Part shown: in pieces, positions 21,964 through 36,600 of the stretch | Numbering within the stretch: position 1 is the first letter of the stretch | How the letters are laid out: each line of letters opens with the position of its first letter | NCBI RefSeq assembly: GCF_016097555.1 | Contig: NC_054704.1 | Location: 46,554,413 to 46,618,412 of the forward strand | Source: Gigantopelta aegis | Taxonomy: Eukaryota; Mollusca; Gastropoda; Neomphalida; Peltospiridae | DNA length: 64,000 nt | Reading direction: 5' to 3' | Notes under the pieces: model-generated | Database searches by the model: none | What the model was told of the DNA's origin: nothing | What the model saw: the letters and a program-made list of their open reading frames with translations, nothing else | Position numbers and translations under genes: made by a program

Positions 21964-22191
21964 CAGGTACAGTATTCCCTTATCAGTCTTTATGCCATTT
22001 TGAATAAAACACAATTGATCAAAGTGTTTTTAGTTACTTATAATAAAGTAACCTGGTAACCAGAATGACCATTCTTCACCTTATTTCATATGGCATATTC
22101 TTCTTTCTCTTGTGGTTATGACATGGCATCCCACCGCGTAACAAAGTAAATTAGTATAAAAATAACACGAAAACCCAAGAGAGATGACAAT

Positions 22192-22197
22192 TTTATT
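22192..22197 (-). terminator. Candidate poly(A) signal of SLC44A1
   Basis: AATAAA on the minus strand in a perfect 15-base hairpin palindrome (22186-22200). It lies at the boundary between repeat-free and SINE-rich sequence. Confidence 0.3.
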
Positions 22198-24763
22198 GTC
22201 AGTACAAATATATCCATATTGTTTCATACAGCATTAAACAAGTTCATCAAATTCATTCAAATATTAGAATACATATTCCAAAGCTGTTCAAAATATATGT
22301 GTATGAAATGATTTGTATGATTTCAGCAGGTGAAACACAGATAACAAAATCATGATCTGACATTGCAGACTTCCATAAACTATAAAAACACAACATGCTA
22401 AGCAGCCCTATTTACTAGCCTTTTGAACAGTGGTCTGTTGATTCTCAATAACAAAAAGAGACCAAAATAAAAAGTAAGAGTTCAAATAAAATTTATGCAA
22501 ATTTACAATATGAATTTCATATTTTTATATTTTATTTACTGAAGATTCTTCAGAACCATGCCATATTCTTAAAAAACTAAATTTGTTGTATAGAAACAAG
22601 TCTTCCTGTACTAATACAAATCAATACTACCCATTTATTGAAAAGATATTGTCATCTAGAAAGTTTTTTGTTGTTATTAAAGGCCTATATATAAAATTAC
22701 TTGTGCTTGATAACTTATATTTGTATATGCTATTAAGTCATTAGAATGTTTGACCATTCAAAAAATGTCAACTGATCAAGAACATAAGATTTCATTTATT
22801 TCCAAATAAGATTTGAAAATGCCTAGTTGGGGAATGCAAGCAGAATATATGAGTGATGTGCACTTGGAAGCTAATTTCACGCAAACAGATGTGAGAAAAA
22901 AATTTTCAAACAAGAAACTAAGTTTCTGTCTGAAATGTAGAAATGTTGAAAAGGAACAGATTTGATTTTGACTGAAGACCTGCTGTATAAATTTAATTTT
23001 CATCTAACACAAAGACTAAAGGAATAATTACAGATAGCCATAATAATAACTTTTCCTTACGAAATGTGTTATCAATGGTTAACTAAATGCTTACACTTAG
23101 GGACAGTGACATAGAAGCTTCTTCCCACTAAACTTTCAATTTAACAGCTTAAAATAGTTTGTATAAACAATTAGCCTGTTTAACAGAAAACATCTTGTTG
23201 CTAGGTTACAAGAACCACCAACTGTTGCAGCACTTGGCATGATGCCATATCTGCATGTCCATAACAGTAAACTGGACAATACAGGTACATAAAAATACTT
23301 TTTTTTTTTTTAATCTTCTCATTATATATAATACAATTTTAAAAATGGAATATTTTTCAATCGTGTGAGATTCAATCCACTTTAAATTTGAAACATGATC
23401 AAAATATATACAAAACATTGTTATCAAAATATACAGTAAAAGTGTACAAGTTTCACCCTAATAAAGGTTGTGTAAAAAAAGGATCACAGAAGCAACAGCT
23501 TAAATTCAACATTTCTTTTTTAAAATTTTCTACACTTAATTTCATTTATTAAGTATTTTAATTGTTTAGCAAAAAGCTAAGTTGAACATAATTCAAAAAT
23601 CAGCAAACCTAAATACCAAATAATAAATATGAAAATTACTAACACTATGAAGGTAAATAATTGATAAAATCAGCATTATGAGCCAAATGTACAAAAGCTG
23701 CTTTTGTTTTACAAGTATGTAACTACTGACAGTTACTACATACATTGTCGAGGTTAAAAAAAAAACAAAACCTATATTTGAGAGAAACAAGCTTCATAAA
23801 TTTGGCTTTTTTTAATTTTTTTATTAGACATACATGTATTTCATGCATATTAATTTACCAGTAGTTTAAAGCCTGAGTCTGGACTATAAGCATTAAACTA
23901 GAACCACGTGTGTGCAGTACTGAGAAAATCTGAAAATCAGCCAGCTAATTTTGAATGAAAATCTTCAGTTAATATTTTCTTTTATTATTAGCAGATAAAA
24001 ATAACCAGTTTCTGTTAAAGTAGTATTCTCAAAGTTGAGAGCTGCTTATTTCTGTATCTTTTAATTACTGAAAGATCTACATTCATTGTAGAAACAAATG
24101 TTATCTGCTGAACAATTCTGTACAACTACAGTTAGTGACTGGGCAAAATGGTTCCTTAAAATTTACATCTAATCTCAATATGTGGCACCACAATTATCAT
24201 TTATGATCATAAGAAAACACTTTTTACAAAAACAAAAAGCAAATACATAACTAATTTACAAATAATACCACTAGGAACATCACTACATTCACTTGTAAGT
24301 ATAGATACAACAAAAATGTTCATATTAATCAACTAAATTGAAATTTTTATGTGTAAATATTATGTTTAGAAATCATATTATGTTAATAACAAAAATAGGG
24401 TAAACGAAATCAAAACAATGAAACCAAAATACTATTTACAAGATTAAACAATGAAAAAAAGAAAAAAAGCCTTCACCTTTCACTAACGGATTAACACAAC
24501 TTAAACAAATATACTAGTAATACATATTTGACTATTGCACTAATATAATACAGACAACCATATCTAAAAAATTTGACTGTTGCACTACAGACGGCCATAT
24601 CTAAAAAAATTAACTGGCTAAAGTTCTAAAGACTAGAAGCTTTCAATTCCTGTGTAGAGAAAATAATTGTTTGACATGAGCTGCAATGACTTAGCTTAGA
24701 GTGAGGAGACTATGGTAACACTATGTTATAAAAACTAGAAGCTTTTAGTACCGATATACAGGA

Positions 24764-24778
24764 GGGGGGGGGGGGGGA
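24764..24778. repeat. Poly(G) run
   Basis: About 14 G after a GGA; low-complexity. Confidence 0.85.
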
Positions 24779-25734
24779 TTCACACAAAGTGTAGTGTAGC
24801 TAAAGAGTACAGTATTTACCTTTTGGGTTCTAGAAAGAACCTATTCTACAAATATATTCTGGACAGAAACTATTCCACAAACACAATCTACCCTGTGGTA
24901 AATCAAGACTTAGAAAATTAAGTACTGATATGCAGGATATACGTGAGCTGTTGTAATTGATATTAGTAGTAGTAGTAGTAGTAGAATGAAGCTACAATAC
25001 ATCATAATATTTTCAAACAATTTTCACCAATATAAAATTGAATCCTAAATTCATCAATGTACAAAAAAATGTACAGTCTTCTGTGTGTCAGAAGAAAATG
25101 TAGTAAGTGTTATTGAAGAGATTAACAATAATGATGATGGCGATAACAGTATGTATAATGGAAAACTCCAAATCCATAGACATGTTTTAAAGCTGCAATC
25201 ATGTCAACTGATTTCATAACATTATTTACTAATGCAAACTACAAACACAACTCTAGCTTTAATAAACCTTGCATTTTTTCACTGACGGTGGATATGGTTC
25301 GTTGCCTCGATACAAATCAGTTGCCATTTTAAAAATAAACAGTACTGCATGTACTAATTGGTAATGATGTCTCCTGCCTTTTGAGCTTTAAACTGCCATG
25401 TCTCAGGAAGAATGTCAATATGTGGATGGACTATCCTAATTGGTTAAATAATACAAATATACTCAAGATTGCAGCTTTAGGTTCAAAATCTTATATGATT
25501 AGCTCACTAAATTAATTTTTTCCCCGACTTATTTACTTAATAAAATATTTGCAGTTTGACATAACAAAAGTGTGGGGGAAATATTTTAAAATATACAGGA
25601 ACAACAATACAAGATATTTTCTACATGACAATTATATTATTTTCATGATTACAAAAACAAAAGTCAATACAGTACAGAAATTAGGGTGGTGCCGCTTTTG
25701 GCAATATGATAAGAAGACACGTACGCACACATGT

Positions 25735-25764
25735 ACACACACACACACACACACACGCATGCAT

Positions 25765-25810
<46 letters not shown>
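25735..25810. repeat. (CA)n microsatellite
   Basis: CA/AC run interrupted by GCATGCATG. It creates spurious cysteine-valine ORFs on the minus strand. Confidence 0.97.
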
Positions 25811-25811
<1 letters not shown>

Positions 25812-26867
25812 CATATATACATACAGAATTCAACATTAGCAATACAATAGAACATCACTTTCACAATAATTGAGCATTTGTTGTGAAGGAAATAATGAGT
25901 ATACATTAATTGCATTTTCAAGTTGTTCTTTAAAAACACAGCACTCTGCAAAAGCAAGCATAAGCTTGTGAATTAGCAAAAAAGCAATGTGTTTATTAGT
26001 CATAAGAAAAATACATTCTATACACCTCTGTATCAAATGAATTATTGTAATAAATATTATAATGGCTAAAGCTTGGTACTGGACCAATTATTAATGTGTT
26101 TATGTAAGTTCTAAAATAAGCTTTCTACAAAATATTTATAAACTTTAGATTTTTAAAAAATAGTTTCCATACTCCTAGTTCTATGTAACACACGTATCAT
26201 GTGTTAATAGCAATAAATGTTCTTAGATGAAGAAGGAGGATAAAATGGTAAATGATCTTAAAAAACTATCAAATTCATTCAAATTTCATGAAAATAATTT
26301 AAATATTAAATAAATTTGACATACCCACCCCAAGTTATTTTGAGTGTATATTTGTAAATGGTGGACTTTTCCATCCTCTTTTTTGTTATTCGAATGATTA
26401 AATATGTATAAAATAAAATAGTTCTCCTGTATCATGTACATAGTGGAAGCACATTAAACTGCTTTAAAAAGACACATTTTATTATGCTTTTAAAACCAGT
26501 ACACAAGGTACTATTCAATTCACACCTTTGTATATTGGCTTAATGTTTATGGTGTTTATTACTATTTTTATATTTCAGGTCTCATCAGATATTTTGTCAT
26601 AAAGTCGTCTATTTTTATACATGATGGAATCTAGGAATTTGGAATCTCCATGCATGATCAAACTGAAATAACACATTCAAATAACAATAATATTTATCTG
26701 TGAATAGAATATAGATAAAAACAGATTATGTCACTGTGTCAATGGATGAATTATACACATCAGACAAGCACTAAGTCTAGTGTGAGTCATTGTTCCCATC
26801 ACTATTTTTGAATGACACCAAATCACAGGGAAAGTCCAGCAGATGAGTTATCTCCCCCTGGAGCTGG

Positions 26868-26954
26868 TTACAAATGAGCGGGTTCTGCTGCCTCTCCCTC
26901 CCCTTTCTTCTTTCTCATCTTATTCAACTCTTTGCTTGTGTCTTGAATGTAGCT
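26868..26954 (-). CDS. SLC44A1: SLC44A1 last coding exon
   Basis: 28 codons plus [21 protein letters not shown] then an acidic/alanine end. Charged cytoplasmic tail equivalent to the FVENSRKAMKEAGKGG tail of CTL1. Acceptor TTATTGCAG, phase 0. Alternative last exons are common in this gene family and cannot be excluded. Confidence 0.85.
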   Translation of the reverse strand, partial: SYIQDTSKELNKMRKKKGEGEAAEPAHL

Positions 26955-27016
26955 CTGCAATAAGCAAATAAATCACATACAATAAACTGGACAAATACAA
27001 ATGTAAAGTATCTGGT

Positions 27017-27074
<58 letters not shown>

Positions 27075-30000
27075 GTTGTGTTTTTTGAAGTATATGATAT
27101 TGACGATACCGAAATACATGAGGGTAATAATCTCTTTATCGTATAATCTCAAGATTCATACAACATGTTTTTGTAACTGTACACGCAACTTTAATTCAGT
27201 CAGCCATTACTAGATATTCAAATGACGTAAGAATATGTGGCACGTTGTATCTTTGAATGGAAATGACGTCAAACTTGAATGACGTCATTTTGGATGTCCT
27301 TACATCAAATAAAATTATGCCTAACATTTTTTGTTTTCTGAACGCTGGACAGCTTTCAGTGTCAAATTGCCATTGAAATGTTTTTATTTGATGAGTATGA
27401 ATGCATATGTCAATCATGGAGTGTCAACCAAGTACGTTTGCTTAAATGTCAATAAACCTAGTGCCGAGACCTCGACTAATTTACATCTAATTTGCAAAGT
27501 TATCAAATTCTTAAAGTATGTGATCTGAAAAATATCACATACTTTGATTGCACTGAAAATGTAAAATATTATATGATAAATATATATAGACAGTTGGTTT
27601 TTTTGAAGTGGAAAAAAGGCATACATCTTTGCTTACAAAATTTTAAAGATCATAACAAATTTTAAATATTAGAAACAGTACTGTTTTGTCAACATTTGAC
27701 TGTGCCACATGATATTAGGTAAACATGAACATGTTTTTGCTTGTATAACATAAAAGCAAATTTGAATCTTTCATTTAAATTACAGACCTTTAAAAAATTC
27801 TTTATGCCATCTCCCAATATGCAAACATTTAAATCTTTATTAAGATAGAACTTGTGCACATGCAAAAATTTGGAAATTGTAACAAACTTTGAAAATGATA
27901 ACAAACTTTGAAAATGATGCAGTTGATGAAAATACCAAATCACCTGATACTCTTAAAATCAATTAGTACCAATTTACTTTTAAATTTAGAAAGGAATCCA
28001 TCACTTTAACAGTGGATCAGTAGAGTTACTGTAACATGTCTTGTAATCTATCTCAAAACAAGAATACATACTATATTTTACATATTTTAGGTGGGATAAT
28101 AAGGTGTTTTTTATTTTTATTTTTTTACCAAATATATTCAAATGCCTAACTGACCATTCAAATATTAACAACCTATTCCAAAGTATGATATATTTTATTA
28201 CCCGTAAAGATTTTTTTCCAAAATATTGTCTTTCTTGTGATCCATCATTTAAATCCAAATCTTCACACAAACACAAAAACAAAGCATCTATCACCATCTG
28301 AAAATAACAACAATCAACAGTGAACAATAGCAGGAAACGGAAATAAATACACAATTAATTCATGTAGTTAGAATGAATTCTACATGGGTGGCCATTAAGA
28401 TATGATTTTGAGTGGTTTTAAAAGATACAGAATAAAAGTAAAAGTTAAACATCTTCTCAGTGCTTGAACTTGCAGTTAACTTAATGTATATGTCAGAGCA
28501 ATCACATTTAGGTTAACTTATATGTCATAGAACAATCAATGTCACTGTGGCAACAGGTTCATCAGCTAGGAGCAGTCAATTGCACGTCTTTAAATAATAA
28601 AATGTGTGTGACTGCCATGTGATATCGTAAATATTATATAATGTTCTCACCAAAGAATGTGTAAGAAATAATTGTAATTTGATAAAGTTCTGTCAAGTAC
28701 AAAAAAAAATATCACACTGGTCCTATTTCAATGTTCAAAATTGACAACATACTTTCTCATGATCAATTTTTACAAGTTCAAAATAAAGTTCAAGCCTTGT
28801 ACTGCAGTCACAAGAATAAATACAAATTCTGTCCTCCTTTTTAACTTTGTTCATATTTAACACTATTTTACACTAGCTAAAAACAAATTGCATAGTCAGG
28901 ACTACTATCGTAACTTAAACAAAAAGAGAGATGTATTAGTATGGTGATATTTACCTCATATACTGACAAAAAGCAGTGAGCAATAAAATAGGCAAAGACA
29001 CACACCAACAAAACTGGAATGGCAAAATAGTGGAGATCACTTCGACTCTGAAAAAAAAAAAGAAGAGTATAATAAACATTGGATGGTGTTTTTTTAATTA
29101 CTAATTGAGTAATAAAATCAAAATGTAAATTGTTTACTTATATTTGCTTAAAATGTGAGTTTAATATTATAGTTTCTGTTCAATGTCAAATAATCTGAAC
29201 ATCTGATCTTATTTTAAAGCTTTAAATCCCAATTCTCCATTCAAAAATGTTTGATTAATTACTAATGCAAAACACAAATACAACTAGTTTTAACAAGCAT
29301 TCTAGTTACTTCAGTTTTAACAAGCATTTTGAGAGTACTGCTAAAACACTACATGGCCCCTACCAGACCCAACAAATGATTTGTATCTATTAACAGACAT
29401 CATAAACTGCTTATACACCCGGAATATGTTGGGGTTTTGTTTGTTACCATTTTTAACACAATGCATCACTGAAGAGTTGGGAAGTACCCATGTTTTGGTA
29501 GTTACTGGTTTTTATGTCGCCTGCATTAGAAATTACAATTAACAGAAATTAATGGTGTATGATCTACTCACTGTGCTTAAATATTAGAAAAACATATCTG
29601 ATATGGCAGCTTTGAACTAAATGCAGCATTACTTGTGACTGACCTTAAACCAAATGATCCCAAAGGCAGCTGTGGCAGCCATTACTCCAAGCTTTCCCAG
29701 GAACAGGATAAAATCTCCTATACTGTTAATAGCTGCCACCCGTAACACATTCGTTACAAGCATCGTAAAGGCCTGAAATAATTAAACCATAAAACATTCA
29801 GGAAATATATAATTAATCATTTTTTCACTTTTCCTCATGAACGTGTATGAGAAAATGTGTAAATTAAATAATACTAATAACATAATAAACTTTAAAAATT
29901 CAGTAAACAGAATTAATTTAAATTTTAATTTATTACTTTAATTAACCCCCCCAAACCACACCAAAACCCCACAAACATGCATTGAGATGAACATCAAAGA

Positions 30001-33000
30001 TGAAACTATAAACCAAGTTTCATTGATGTAGGACATGTAGTTTGTGAGAAATGGAATTGAGGCCAGCAAAGTCTAAAAAGTAATACCTATATTTTGCCTT
30101 TTTACCTTGTAAAAGCGAGACAAAAAATATTTATAATTTTGGTATACAGTGACAATTGTTTTTTATTATTAGAAAAAAGTAATTTTCTACTTTTAGTAAA
30201 ATTTTCTACCAAGATAAAATAACATCCTCATAAAATAATAATCCATCATATGCAGCCATGTGGGATAGAAGAAAAAAACTGTACACGGTGGTGGAAATTT
30301 TAATTTGGGATTAGGCTTGCCAAGTTCCAGGGTCAAAATTGCCACCATTGAAGGTTTACTTTTTCTATCCCATTTAGACTGCATATCCATTCTGTAAATA
30401 AAATGAACTGATAAAGATGGCTGAAAAAGTACCTATTCTTTATTTAACCATTTTATCATATAAAACATTACACCATGATATTTGCCATGTTTTTTTTATT
30501 AATTAATAAGATATGATTTATAAGGCAAGTTTTAATAACAAAATATCAATCTGAAACTTTGTCAAATTACCACAGACAATAACAGATTTAGCTCCCCTTA
30601 AGCAAAATCATGTGAAAGCTAGTGAAAGATAGAAATATCTTTCAGAGCTATCTTTCTTAGGACATGTAATTATACAGCTATGACAACTCAAAACATTATT
30701 ACCCGGTACATTTCTTTGTCTTATTAATCCAAATTTAAATATTCAGGATAAACAAATATTGATGATACCTGTTTAAAAAACATAACCAACTTGCTTTTGC
30801 TCATTATATGTTTTTGAAAAAACTTGTATAATAAATGGTATCTAATGGCCACTCGAGCTGTATTCTCCATAATAATAATGATGATGATGATGATGATTAT
30901 GATAACTAAAACATACCTTTTTAGCTGATGTACAAAAGTTTTTACCACTAACAGCTGCAAAAAAAAAGAAGAAGAAAAAAGGTAAATAAAAAATAAAAAG
31001 ATCATTTATGAAGGTATTTGTTAAACAAGGCAAAATGCAGTACTAAAAATCAAAGTAGTCCCCATGACAACACTAAACCAGTGAAGAAAATGTTTCTCAA
31101 CACAAGATTATTGATGTTGTTAATTGTATTTTAATTTTCAAATTTTTTAAACATATAGTCTGAAAGTGTTATAAATAGGATTAGACTATGAATCAACATC
31201 TTACAACATAGGTCAATTTGCTATTTGTTTAAATTAAGGGACAATCAATGTCATGATTTTATTGTCAGAAATGTAAGTTTTAAGTTAATTTTGTGGAAAT
31301 ATTTGATAGTAAAACCACTGGGGTTATTGCAATTCATATTTGAACAAGTGGTTTTAGTCTCCAAATTTCAGCAAAGATCCATCAGATTTGTTCTTACTAA
31401 TGTGATGATTTATAACTGAAATTGTTTTCATTTCTACTTACCTACTATTGTATAAGCGTTAGCATTTAAATACTTAAGGCACCTCTCAAGACACCACAAA
31501 CAGCAAATACAACACTTCATACAAAAACGGGCACACTGGTTTTCTGAGCCTTTTAATCTGAAACAGAAAACATTCTCAGTTAGCATTAACCTTTTCAACA
31601 TTTGTAACAAGGCCATCAACACTAGTAGCTAATTTGGGTGCATGATTAGTCATATAGATACATGAAAATACTGCCTTAATTACATCATTACAAATTAGGG
31701 AAAACATATATGAAATTATTTTATTCAAAATGGGAGGAAAGAGGAACATCGTGATTAAAAAAATAATACTTTACTGGATTAATTAACCCCTGGTTAACCC
31801 ATTCTGTTGACAATACTGTTATTATATTTATGACTGATTTGATTTAAATGAGCGGAATGGATAATTTTGCAATGCTCATATACCACTACGGTTTCCAGCA
31901 TGTCTGTCTTGGGTCCCATCTCTGGATAGCCAGGGGCCCGATCCGTGACAGAGATTTAAATGTAAATATTTTCAAAATTAGTAAAGGACTCCCAAAAGAG
32001 TTAGATAATATTTTAACAATAATGGGTATTGTTTGGTCGAGTAGATAGATGGATAGATTTACTGATACAATGCTAAGCTTTCATAACTGAGTGGAAAAGT
32101 AAAACCTATTTTTAGTATGCTGATATAATTGTAAGGACTGCAGCTTCACTTACTGTTTATTCAAATACATAAGTATCCATCTTGGAAGTTTGACAATGGT
32201 GATAACCAGTGAGCCCAGGGCCACGGTGCCCAGGTGGTATATAACGAGATGACCGATTGATCCACATATAGGGCAGTTCACCTGATCCTTCTCTCTGAAA
32301 CACAAAGAAAGTACCACGGTCATATCAGGTAGCAGAGTTTGTGTACTTGAACCTTTAATAACTGTTACTGTCATTATTACTTTTTTAAATACATTCTTCA
32401 TATGCTTTATTTTAATACTTCCTTTAAATACAAAAAAGCAAATGACGAGAAAATATTTGTGGTATAGTTAAAGTTTGTTTTATTTAACAACACCACTGGA
32501 GCACATTAATTAATTAATCATCGGCTATATTGGATGTCAAACATTTGGTAATTCTTACTCTTAGTCGTCAGAGGAAACCCGCTGCATTTTTCCTAATGCA
32601 GCAATTGTGGTATAGAGAAAGACTTTATTTTATGTTTAAATACAAAACATATCATGATAACAAAAAACAAATTAAATTAATTTTGCTTGTCAATTTTTTT
32701 ATATCGAATAAAATCGGTGTTACTTGTAACTGTTCAAATTCTGCAAATGTTAGAACCTTAATTGGATAGAGGCCTGAAAACAAATTACGTTATCATTATG
32801 TCATGGCTCATTAGTGACATGTTTCTCAGTTCTGTTTGAGAGACAGCGTGGGTTTTCCCTAACCTCTTCAATGCACTGCACAATAATTACTTAACAGGAA
32901 AGAAGAGTAATAAAAGAGAAAATTGTGACACACCAATTTCATGCTTAGTTAAGAGTAAGATTTTTTCTGTCAAAAAGGCAATTGTAAGACCAAATTTAAA

Positions 33001-33530
33001 TTTAACTAAGAAATAAAATTTCTGAATGGGTTTTTTGTTGTTGGTTTTTTGGGGTTTGCAGAGTAAATTAGAAAAAGTTCTTCAATGTTTAAAATATTAA
33101 AATTAGTTTTTAATTTTTTTTAGCAATATTGCTACAAATAGATTACCACTGGTATATCTCATTATGATTTATAAAAATAGAAAATATGTAGGCCTACAAA
33201 AGCTAATACAATGTGAAGAAAATAAAAACAATGTGCATTTTTCTTACCTACTCCTATCTGTTAATTTTGTTGGTGAAGAGAATTAGACTGTATGAACTGA
33301 TGAATCAGATCATATACAAATTCTCTGCTAATAATGAATGTGTGATGTAATGATAAAACAAAATTGTTAAAATTCCCACATGAATTAAATTCCAGAATTT
33401 GATGAATTGATTTGCAACATAGTTGTGATGTAAGCATTAATATATAAAAAAAAAACCTCACACACACGCATGAACACACACTCTTTCTCTCTCTCTCTCT
33501 CTCTCCCTCCCTCCCTCCCCCCCCCCCCCC

Positions 33531-33620
<90 letters not shown>

Positions 33621-36600
33621 AACAAACACACACACACACACAGATGCTGCAATGTAAAATAAAAGTAATCGTAAATTGACCAGTGACAAAATACAAATTT
33701 AGTAAACAACAAACCACTGATTAAGATATTCATTATCATTCTTTAAATAAATCTTTTGGCATCTATCCAATTAACATTCAACACACTACTGGGATGGTTG
33801 TCCAAGACAAAAACAAGTTGTGAGTAGCAATATTAAAAAATTGTTGTGTAAACTCTTCTAATGGTACATACCTTGTAAAATACCACCGTGCGACAGCTCC
33901 CGACACTACTAGCTGTTGACATGCAATGATGAACTCACTGGTCCACACCAGACCAATCAGGTGATACCACCAAAAATACGAAACTTGCTCATGCTGTTCA
34001 AATTTCACAAATCCTGTTTGCTTATTGACTGTGGCAATTTCTGAAAATATATTCAAATTGGTATAGTTAATATATACAAAAATTCATTGGCAAGGGGGGG
34101 GGGGGGGGGGGGGGGGGGAGGGAGGGATTTTTTTTAAATAGTTATTTAACCAGGGAAACAATATCTGGAAACTGCATGACAAACATTATTATGGGTTTTT
34201 GTCTGAAGATCCTGGTGTCATGTACTAGAAAACTGATAACATTCTCAACTTGTAAACATTTTTTCAGTCTTATATACAGTAAAGTACTTGAATAAGGAAC
34301 CGGAAAGGACCATGACAGTTAGTTCAGTATAGCAGTAGTTCATTGTACACATTTGCATAAGTTGGTAATTAACACATAGGGAGATAAAACAGGACTTTAC
34401 GATCAGTTCGTTCTATGCAGTAGTTCGTTGTAAGCACGTTCATTATAAGTGTACTTTACTGTATGTACCTTATGCTAACTGTAGTTCCTGTAGATATGGA
34501 ACATACTGTGTGAAACTTTCAGGTAAAAATACACAGTGCTAATTTCATTTCAAAAGGCTTTTCATTTTCAATTAACAGCAAGAGTTCTCCAATAGGTACT
34601 TTTTCTAAAAAAGTACAGTATATATGCAGGTAAAAAAGGTGGTGCATTAGTCTAACTGGGTGAGTGAAGGTGAGGAATTCACCACGTATTCATTGAAAGG
34701 GACTTTTGTAACAAAAGATAGCAAATACCAAGGCCTTTGATATGTTAGTCACTTATCAGACTGGGAAGAGGGAGATTCCACAAGTCCAGTTAAAGATGAC
34801 TGGTGCCACAGTACTTAAAGGGACATTCCTGAGTTTGCTGCTATTTTTAAGATGTTATCCACTCACAGAGACTTTTTAACAACTGTAATTACATATCAAA
34901 TATATTTTCCTGCATAACATATTAGTGGCTGCATATTAAAAGTGTTTCTGATCGTTCTAATATTTGTACTAGCGTAAAAAAAAAAAAATTCCTCTAAAAT
35001 ATGTTTTTTCGTACGTACAAAATTATTTGAAGACAAAATCTACTTTGGGCTTCTTACAAATATTAAGACTAGAAACACTTTGAATATACAGATACTGATA
35101 TTCTAAACAAGAAAAATATATTTAATATGTAAGTTTAATAGTAGAAATTTTTTATCAGCTGGAAACATTTTACAATGCAGCTAACTCAGGAATGTCCATT
35201 TAAGTTATTAGCAGATGGTCTACAAGTAAATTAACTGAGCTACTAAAATACTTTAAACATGTACCATTCCAGATGTTAGAAGTTTTCTGAATCAAAAATA
35301 CATTTCACCTCATCTAACTACTAGTATTTTGCCTTTTATCTTCCAAGATGGTTAAAAAGAATAATATAAAGTTCACTCACAAAAATGTATAAATACATTT
35401 TAATTAAAATCAACACCTATCCCCAAAACAAGCCTCATTTATTTTTTAATAACCAAATATATGGATCTCTCCGATGACTTCACAAACAATTTAATACCTG
35501 AAGCAAATTTTCTTTATCGGCTAAACCTTTCTTAGTAACATCAATAAACCAGTGTTCTAGAACTATTATGCTATTAAATGAAGGTAATACAATATGATAA
35601 TGAGGATCAAACTGGCATCGATTTTACTTTCTTTTTCCACATGACGATCTGCGTGCAGTTTTAACTGGCATTTAAAGCACATAAACGTTAACACTGTGCA
35701 AGGTATGTTATCTATTCATAAAAGACAGTAGAAAAAATCCACTAATTGTGTAATTCTCATTTATTTATGAACCTATTACGGAGATAATACTACCATGATA
35801 AGAGAAATAATGAAACATAACAAGAGAAAATTACACAGAAATGTGTTACGAGGTACATTATCGGTTTTATTTATTTATTTGTTTGTTTCCACAAAGCTTA
35901 CAATATTAATTCTTCTCCATGGTATTTTTTGTTGGAGAAAAGGTTAAAAGCTTTTTTCTAAAGTACTATATGACACATCTTATGGATTTTAAATAGTTTT
36001 TATGATAAGAATTAAAAATTTATTATTCATTTTAATTGTTTTTAAAAACAACTCAGAGAGGTTTCAGGTACATCTGTCTCAGGTCCGATCTTTGGCATGG
36101 GCAGTAATCTGACCTGGGACAGAATTATAGCAATTCCTTAATTACCACCCTTATGCACCCCCACCCCCAGTATAACATTCTATACTTGAGAAATAATATA
36201 TACATATGTCATGCATCCATCCATCCATGCATGCATCCATCCATGTAACCATCCATGCATGCATGCATCCATCCATACTAAGCAACAAAAGATATGCAAC
36301 GTCCAAATAATAATACATTTTTATTGTGTTATTGCAGGCAGAGTTGTGTGTTTATTATTTCAAACTAACACCATTTTTTAAATTTAAATGTTTTCATATA
36401 TGATACCTTAAATTATGGGTATTAAATACAGGGTATTTACTTGTGTTTCTCTTGTCACTCAGTATATATAAATTTCAAACAAATGACTGATGTTACCTGC
36501 TGTAGAAAGGTATGCGAGAATAATGACCCAGTACACGAAGAAGACGATGAGTATGAAGAACGTCCACATGGGCTGTAGCAGCAGACACGGCATGGCCGCC

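Larger units (their letters stand above)
14149..22190. other. Intergenic / ESCO 5' region, no confirmed gene
   Basis: No exon here matches a protein family I recognise. It holds a hAT-like fragment (14741), several inverted-repeat elements (15241, 15806, 16580, 17851), SINE copies (19310, 21107, 21516), an insertion with an ORF (19472) and E2F-like sites (18587-18615). Between these the sequence is unremarkable and AT-rich. Confidence 0.6.
22190..26867 (-). other. SLC44A1: Probable long 3'UTR of SLC44A1
   Basis: About 4.7 kb directly downstream of the SLC44A1 stop. It has no SINE, MITE or tandem array other than a few microsatellites, in contrast to the sequence on both sides. It ends at a minus-strand AATAAA (plus 22192-22197) held in a small hairpin, GACAATTTTATTGTC. 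Short ORFs here are scattered and unconvincing. The 3'UTR reading is inference from position and composition. Confidence 0.4.

Noticed and set aside
25549..25957. Cys-Val and Thr-His repeat ORFs
   Set aside because: Translation of a CA/GT microsatellite.
27066..27612. LTR-type element suggested by two direct repeats
   Set aside because: The direct repeats are only about 25 bases, with no TG..CA ends, primer site or coding sequence.
33261..33739. Long Arg-Glu ORFs on the minus strand and Ser-Leu ORF on the plus strand
   Set aside because: Translation of a CT/GA microsatellite and poly-C tract.
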